Position numbers and translations under genes: made by a program. Shown here one piece after another: positions 1 through 3,900 of a stretch of 6,604 nt of DNA; within the stretch, counting starts at the first letter, position 1, and the number at the start of each line of letters is the position of its first letter. The stretch spans positions 1 through 6,604 of the forward strand of contig JASEHA010000133.1 of NCBI GenBank assembly GCA_030018795.1, read 5' to 3'. The notes below the pieces were generated by a model that was not told the origin of the DNA, made no database searches, and saw nothing but the letters and a program-made list of their open reading frames with translations. This stretch comes from a bacterium. GTDB lineage: Bacteria; UBA9089; CG2-30-40-21.

Positions 1-25
1 CTTATCCGATTAGAGGGAGTTAGCT

Positions 26-47
26 GATTTGGGACACTACCCAAATC
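26..47. repeat. Perfect 8-bp inverted repeat with 6-base loop
   Basis: GATTTGGG (26-33) and CCCAAATC (40-47) are exact reverse complements around the loop ACACTA. Beyond a T-T mismatch (25/48) two more pairs form (G23-C50, C24-G49). The symmetry is certain; the role is not. Neither side carries a run of T, so it does not look like a standard intrinsic terminator in either direction. It could be a structured end of a lost mobile element or the remains of a terminator for something to the left of the window. Confidence 0.4.
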
Positions 48-184
48 TGCAGCACTTATGATTGTTTCTACCCTAATAGCAGGGGAGGGTACTTAATCTG
101 GTGATTGGTAGATGGTAACTGTTTAAGAACATAGCTCCGCAACTTAATTTTCGCATATTTCACAGAACTATTCAGATTTTTGAG

Positions 185-213
185 TTGACATATCTGTGGA
201 ATTGTGAGATAAT
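185..213 (+). promoter_or_regulatory. Sigma-70-type promoter (-35 TTGACA, -10 GATAAT)
   Basis: A perfect -35 hexamer TTGACA (185-190) is followed after exactly 17 bases by GATAAT (208-213), which matches five of the six consensus -10 bases. Transcription would start near 219-221 and give a leader of roughly 315 bases before the GTG start at 535. It is the best promoter-like sequence upstream of the two genes, so it is the leading candidate for the operon promoter. The long leader and the moderately AT-rich surroundings leave room for a chance match or for an additional promoter closer to 535. Confidence 0.45.
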
Positions 214-219
214 TATCTC
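206..219. promoter_or_regulatory. 14-bp perfect palindrome over the -10 box, possible operator
   Basis: GAGATAATTATCTC is a perfect 14-base palindrome and completely contains the -10 hexamer at 208-213, reaching the expected transcription start. A dimeric repressor bound here would directly block polymerase, a common arrangement for genes whose products are costly or toxic, such as restriction systems. No regulator gene is visible in the window, and many AT-rich palindromes are accidental, so the operator role is inference. Confidence 0.33.
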
Positions 220-231
220 GTAAGTATTCAT

Positions 232-474
232 GTGTCAGTTCAACCAGCAGCTTTTCAAGGTGGTTAGGACATCAGGATAAAATTTCAACCTGTGCAGTTA
301 AAAATTACCGCATAAGCAAAGACATTGTTGGATAAAGCAAAGCCAGCAGGAGAGTATTGGCTGCCCTGGAATGGAGAGGATGAGGAGAACAAAACCCTTG
401 CCTCTGGCACATATATCATTTATTTTAGTGCCGGTAATTTTAGTGACTTGAAAAAGGCTGTGATTATAAGATAG
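232..474 (+). pseudogene. Relic of a FlgD-like / sorting-domain C-terminus of a secreted protein
   Basis: Read in one frame (codons starting at 232), this stretch resembles the C-terminal beta domain (FlgD_ig or type IX secretion sorting type) that ends many large secreted or surface proteins. The clearest part is 316-471 (52 codons, stop TAG 472-474): KTLLD, then PAGEYWLPWNGED, then LASGTYIIYF, then a final LKKAVIIR. This matches the family pattern of a short strand ending in 'vktLld', 'aGey..WnG.d..g..laSGtYi', and a C-terminal 'Kk.vviR'. Farther 5', IRIKF and VQLKI fit the preceding strands, but TAG (265-267) and TAA (313-315) interrupt the frame and the spacing between strands looks shortened. 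It has no start codon or ribosome binding site. I read it as the decayed tail of a gene whose body is missing, with the 5' part (before 316) less certain than the 3' part. It now forms most of the operon leader. Confidence 0.55.
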
Positions 475-480
475 CTATCT
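469..480. repeat. 12-bp perfect palindrome at the relic's stop codon
   Basis: AGATAGCTATCT is a perfect palindrome that includes the TAG stop of the upstream relic (472-474). It has no loop, so it suits protein binding on duplex DNA better than an RNA hairpin. It lies about 55 bases before the GTG start of the helicase gene. Function unknown. Confidence 0.3.
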
Positions 481-482
481 GT

Positions 483-502
483 CTGTGCTGCAAACAACAC
501 AG
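483..502 (+). repeat. Small stem-loop just upstream of the ribosome binding site
   Basis: CTGTG (483-487) pairs with CACAG (498-502); after one C/A mismatch (488/497) two further pairs (489-496, 490-495) close a CAAA loop. ATCT (477-480) and AGAT (504-507) can extend the stem across a small internal loop. It ends about 20 bases before the AGGAGG at 524, so it would leave the ribosome binding site free. No T run follows, so termination is unlikely; a leader RNA structure is possible. Confidence 0.3.
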
Positions 503-523
503 TAGATGGGTAAACTGATATTG

Positions 524-529
524 AGGAGG
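524..529 (+). promoter_or_regulatory. Ribosome binding site that fixes a GTG start
   Basis: AGGAGG, within GAGGAGGT at 523-530, sits 5 bases before the GTG at 535. The nearest upstream in-frame stop is TAA at 511-513 and no ATG lies between, while the next in-frame ATG is more than 40 codons inside the conserved N-terminal module. This decides the GTG start. Confidence 0.82.
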
Positions 530-534
530 TTGCA

Positions 535-3500
535 GTGCCGAAAATTTATGATAATATCCAAAATTATTTAACAAATGGTTTAGTCGAAATATTAAATGTA
601 TCAAAACGATGCGATTTTTGCGTTGGATATTTTAATCTTCGCGGATGGCATGAGATAGCCGATAAGATTGATGCACTTACTGGTATGTCGGTAGCTGAAG
701 AAGATAACCAGATTTATCGCTGCTGCCGGCTTCTTGTTGGAATGCAAAAGCTACCCATGGAAATATTCAGGGAATCATTTTTACGCGACGATACCTATAC
801 AATTGACCAGGCAGAAATGCTTAAATTAAAGAAAAAACTTGCCTTTGAGTTCAAAGAACAACTAACAATAGGGACGCCGAGTGAAAGAGATGAAATTTAT
901 TTACGCAGGTTGAGCATTCAATTAAAAGAAAAAAAGGTTGTTGTTAAGCTTCATTTAAGGCACTGTCTCCATGCAAAACTTTATTTAGCTTATAGCGATG
1001 ATGTTCGGGTTCCAATCGTCGGTTTTCTTGGAAGCAGTAATTTAACGCTTGCAGGGCTTTCCAAACAAGGTGAACTTAACATTGATGTCATGGAACAGGA
1101 TGCATCAGATAAACTTGCGAAATGGTTTGATGATCGATGGAATGATAACAAATGTATAGATATTACAGATGAACTGGCACAGATTATAGATGAAAGCTGG
1201 GCTGCTGACAGGTTGGTTGAACCATTTCATGTCTATTTGAAAATAGCTTATCATCTCTCCCGTGAGGCTCGCGCAGGTATTAGTGAATACAAGATTCCAA
1301 GGATATTTCAACAAGAATTGCTGGATTTTCAACAAAAAGCTGTATTAATTGCTGCTCATCACCTGCATAATCGAGGCGGGGTAATGATCGGCGATGTGGT
1401 CGGTCTTGGGAAAACAATTACTGCAACTGCGGTTGCCAAGATATTCGAGGAAGATTTTTTTCTTGAAACGCTGATTATCTGTCCAAAGAATATTGTTGAA
1501 ATGTGGAAAGGTTATGTTCACAAATATCAGCTTCATGCCGAAATTATCTCGCAAAGTATGGTGCAAAGCCAACTTCCCAATTTAAGACGTTACCGTCTTG
1601 TTATTATTGATGAGAGCCACAACTTGCGTAACGACGAGGCAAGCCGCTACCGTTCTATTAAATCCTATCTTGAGGAAAACGAAAGCAAGGTTATTCTGCT
1701 TTCTGCTACCCCTTACAACAAGTCCTATGTTGATTTGTCCAATCAGCTGCGATTGTTCCTGCCAGATGACAAAGACCTTGGTATCAATCCTGAGAGGTAT
1801 ATCGAAAGCATTGGCGGACAGGTGCATTTTACAGCGAGGCATACAGAAACATTTATCCGAAGCATAAAAGCGTTCGAGAAAAGTCATTTTTCCGATGATT
1901 GGCGTGAATTGATGCGGCTTTATCTGGTGCGAAGGACGCGTAGTTTTATTAAAAATAATTATGCAGCCACTGATAATGCTAACGGTCGTAAATACCTGAC
2001 CTTTTCAGATGGAAGAAAATATTATTTCTCTGACCGAATTCCCAAAAAAGTAGAGTACCCATTCAATGCAATGGATGAAAATGACCAGTATGCCAGGCTT
2101 TATTCAGACGCAATTGTAAAGACCATTAACAGCCTTGACCTACCCAGATACGGGCTTGGTAATTATATCAACTCTAAAGCCGCAATAACACCTACTGAAA
2201 AAGAGAAAGTGATTATTGCCAACCTTTCACGGGCAGGTAAACGGCTAAAAGGTTTTTGCCGAACCAATCTATTCAAACGGCTGGAAAGCAGCGGTTATTC
2301 CTTTTTGCTTTCTCTTTCCCGCCATGTTCTTCGTAACTTTGTATTCGTCTATGCTGCTGAAAATAATCTGCCTATTCCTATCGGGAAAAACATTGTGGAA
2401 AACCTTGATGATTTTGTTGAAGACAATGACATGGATAGAAACGATGAGGATAACAGCATTATATTTATTTCGGATGAAGAGGAGTACCTCAAACAGGCAA
2501 AACAGGTGTATGAGCTTTTTGCCGGAAAACATAAGAACCGTTTCGAATGGATATCCAGTAATTTGTTTATCCCTGAACTAAAAAAGTCGCTTATTAACGA
2601 TGGACGAGAAATCATCAAGATATTATCCATTGCTAAAGAATGGAATCCCGGTGAAGACAGACAGCTCAATGCACTTTATGACCTTATCAACGATACCCAC
2701 AAAAAGGAAAAAGTTCTGGTTTTTACTCAGTTTGCCGACACTGCCGGGTATCTGTGTGAACAACTGAAGAAAAGAGGCGATAAAAGCATTGAATGCGTTA
2801 CCGGTTCTTGTGACAATCCCACAGACTATGCGTATCGCTTCAGCCCGGTCAGCAATGAAAAGCCGTTGATTAAGGGCACTGAAAAGGAATTGAGGGTGCT
2901 CATTACTACCGATGTGCTCAGCGAAGGACAAAACCTGCAAGATGGTCATATTATTCTGAATTATGACTTGCCGTGGGCGATTATCAGGCTCATTCAAAGG
3001 GCAGGACGTATTGACCGTATAGGTCAGAAATCAGATACAATATTGTGTTATTCATTTCTGCCAGAAGATGGCGTTGAAAAAGTTATTAAATTGCGGAGCC
3101 GGCTAAAAGAACGAATCAAGCAGAATGCAGAGGTAGTTGGATCCGATGAAACCTTTTTTGATGGCGATCCAGTGAATATATATGACCTCTATAATGAGAA
3201 ATCAGGCATATTTGACGATGAGGATGACACTGAGGTTGACCTTGCTTCCTATGCCTATCAAATATGGAAGAATGCTGTTGACAGCGATTCAAGCCTTGCC
3301 AAAACTATCCCTGATATGCCCAGTGTCATTTATGCAACCAAAGAAAATACCTTTAAAAAAGAAAAAGAAGGGGTTATTGTCTATACCCGAACCGCTGAAG
3401 ATAACGATGTCCTTGCCTGGCTTGATGCACAGGGCAAAATGATTACCCAATCCCAGATTGCCATACTTAAAGCAGCAGAATGTAATAAAGACATAAAGCC

Positions 3501-3897
3501 GCTATATAAACTGCCTGACCATCACCAGATTGTAAAAACAGCAGTAGATATTATCAGCAAAGAAGAGGTAACAGCAGTGGGTTCGCTTGGCAAAAAGACT
3601 GGAGTTAAGTATCGGGTCTATATGCGTCTTGACCGTTACCTTAAAGAAAATGAAGGGACATTATTTGTCACCGAGGAGATGAAAAAGGCAGTGGATGATA
3701 TTTTCAAATATCCGCTTAAAGAATTTGCACGAGACACTCTAAATCGTCAACTCAAAGCCGGCATTTCAGATGATACGCTGGCCGGTCTTGTGGTATCGCT
3801 TCGTGATGACGATAAATTGTGTATTACTGATAATGAAGAGGAGACAAGCCGTCTGCCGCAGATTATTTGCTCTATGGGCATCAGGAACGGAGAATAA
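535..3897 (+). CDS. PLD-nuclease / SNF2-family helicase fusion protein of a putative restriction or defence system
   Basis: This 1120-residue protein joins a phospholipase-D-like module to a full SNF2/HepA (COG0553-like) ATPase. The N-terminal part (about residues 1-200) has a strand-rich 'CVGYFNLRGW' segment and one HKD-type site: H146-A-K148, acidic D155/D156 and GSSN at 166-169. A single HKD site normally works as a dimer, as in Nuc or BfiI. The helicase follows: Walker A GDVVGLGKT (286-294), DESH (359-362), SAT (390-392), FTQF (730-733), TTDVLSEGQNLQ (791-802) and QRAGRIDRIGQ (821-831). About 325 residues lie between SAT and the second RecA lobe, a large insertion. The last 280 or so residues match no domain I recognise. 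No signal peptide or membrane segment is seen, so it should be cytoplasmic. The methyltransferase gene starts 3 bases after its TAA, so the two are surely co-translated. Expected role (inference): ATP-driven movement on DNA coupled to HKD-dependent cleavage. It could also be a DrmD-like DISARM component. No frameshift or lost catalytic residue is visible. Confidence 0.9.
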   Translation: MPKIYDNIQNYLTNGLVEILNVSKRCDFCVGYFNLRGWHEIADKIDALTGMSVAEEDNQIYRCCRLLVGMQKLPMEIFRESFLRDDTYTIDQAEMLKLKKKLAFEFKEQLTIGTPSERDEIYLRRLSIQLKEKKVVVKLHLRHCLHAKLYLAYSDDVRVPIVGFLGSSNLTLAGLSKQGELNIDVMEQDASDKLAKWFDDRWNDNKCIDITDELAQIIDESWAADRLVEPFHVYLKIAYHLSREARAGISEYKIPRIFQQELLDFQQKAVLIAAHHLHNRGGVMIGDVVGLGKTITATAVAKIFEEDFFLETLIICPKNIVEMWKGYVHKYQLHAEIISQSMVQSQLPNLRRYRLVIIDESHNLRNDEASRYRSIKSYLEENESKVILLSATPYNKSYVDLSNQLRLFLPDDKDLGINPERYIESIGGQVHFTARHTETFIRSIKAFEKSHFSDDWRELMRLYLVRRTRSFIKNNYAATDNANGRKYLTFSDGRKYYFSDRIPKKVEYPFNAMDENDQYARLYSDAIVKTINSLDLPRYGLGNYINSKAAITPTEKEKVIIANLSRAGKRLKGFCRTNLFKRLESSGYSFLLSLSRHVLRNFVFVYAAENNLPIPIGKNIVENLDDFVEDNDMDRNDEDNSIIFISDEEEYLKQAKQVYELFAGKHKNRFEWISSNLFIPELKKSLINDGREIIKILSIAKEWNPGEDRQLNALYDLINDTHKKEKVLVFTQFADTAGYLCEQLKKRGDKSIECVTGSCDNPTDYAYRFSPVSNEKPLIKGTEKELRVLITTDVLSEGQNLQDGHIILNYDLPWAIIRLIQRAGRIDRIGQKSDTILCYSFLPEDGVEKVIKLRSRLKERIKQNAEVVGSDETFFDGDPVNIYDLYNEKSGIFDDEDDTEVDLASYAYQIWKNAVDSDSSLAKTIPDMPSVIYATKENTFKKEKEGVIVYTRTAEDNDVLAWLDAQGKMITQSQIAILKAAECNKDIKPLYKLPDHHQIVKTAVDIISKEEVTAVGSLGKKTGVKYRVYMRLDRYLKENEGTLFVTEEMKKAVDDIFKYPLKEFARDTLNRQLKAGISDDTLAGLVVSLRDDDKLCITDNEEETSRLPQIICSMGIRNGE
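3889..3893 (+). promoter_or_regulatory. Ribosome binding site of the methyltransferase gene, inside the end of the helicase gene
   Basis: GGAGA lies 7 bases before the ATG at 3901 and within the last codons of the upstream gene, whose TAA is at 3895-3897. Ribosomes finishing the helicase can re-initiate at once, which suggests translational coupling and a fixed ratio of the two products. Confidence 0.6.
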
Positions 3898-3900
3898 AAC

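Larger units (their letters stand above)
1..231. other. Non-coding leader region, no intact gene
   Basis: No supported gene is seen in this stretch on either strand. It contains a short inverted repeat near the left edge (26-47) and, at its right part, the promoter and palindrome described separately. On the minus strand a frame stays open from 271 to 71 (stop complement at 68-70), but it has no ATG and no visible ribosome binding site, so it is treated as an observation and not as a gene. No tRNA-like cloverleaf, direct-repeat array or recognisable transposase segment was found by eye. Confidence 0.5.

Noticed and set aside
26..60. Intrinsic terminator for a gene left of the window
   Set aside because: The stem is followed by CTGCAGCACTTATG and not by a T run, and the reverse direction has no T run either.
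230..280. Short plus-strand ORF starting ATG 230 and ending TAA 278-280 (16 codons)
   Set aside because: It has no ribosome binding site, is very short and has no recognisable sequence.
442..470. A second promoter closer to the helicase gene (AGTGAC, 17 bases, TATAAG)
   Set aside because: The -35 element is a poor match, the TTGAAA alternative at 448-453 is only 11 bases from TATAAG, and the sequence is explained by the coding relic.
1582..1887. Minus-strand open frame of 101 codons within the helicase gene, and similar shadow frames elsewhere in both genes
   Set aside because: They lie entirely opposite well-conserved helicase or methyltransferase motifs, lack ribosome binding sites and encode no recognisable protein.
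535..3897. Calling the first gene drmD and the second drmMI
   Set aside because: The order fits class 1 DISARM, but the N-terminal PLD module is not a feature I know from DrmD and no drmA, drmB or drmC is in the window, so no gene symbol is given.
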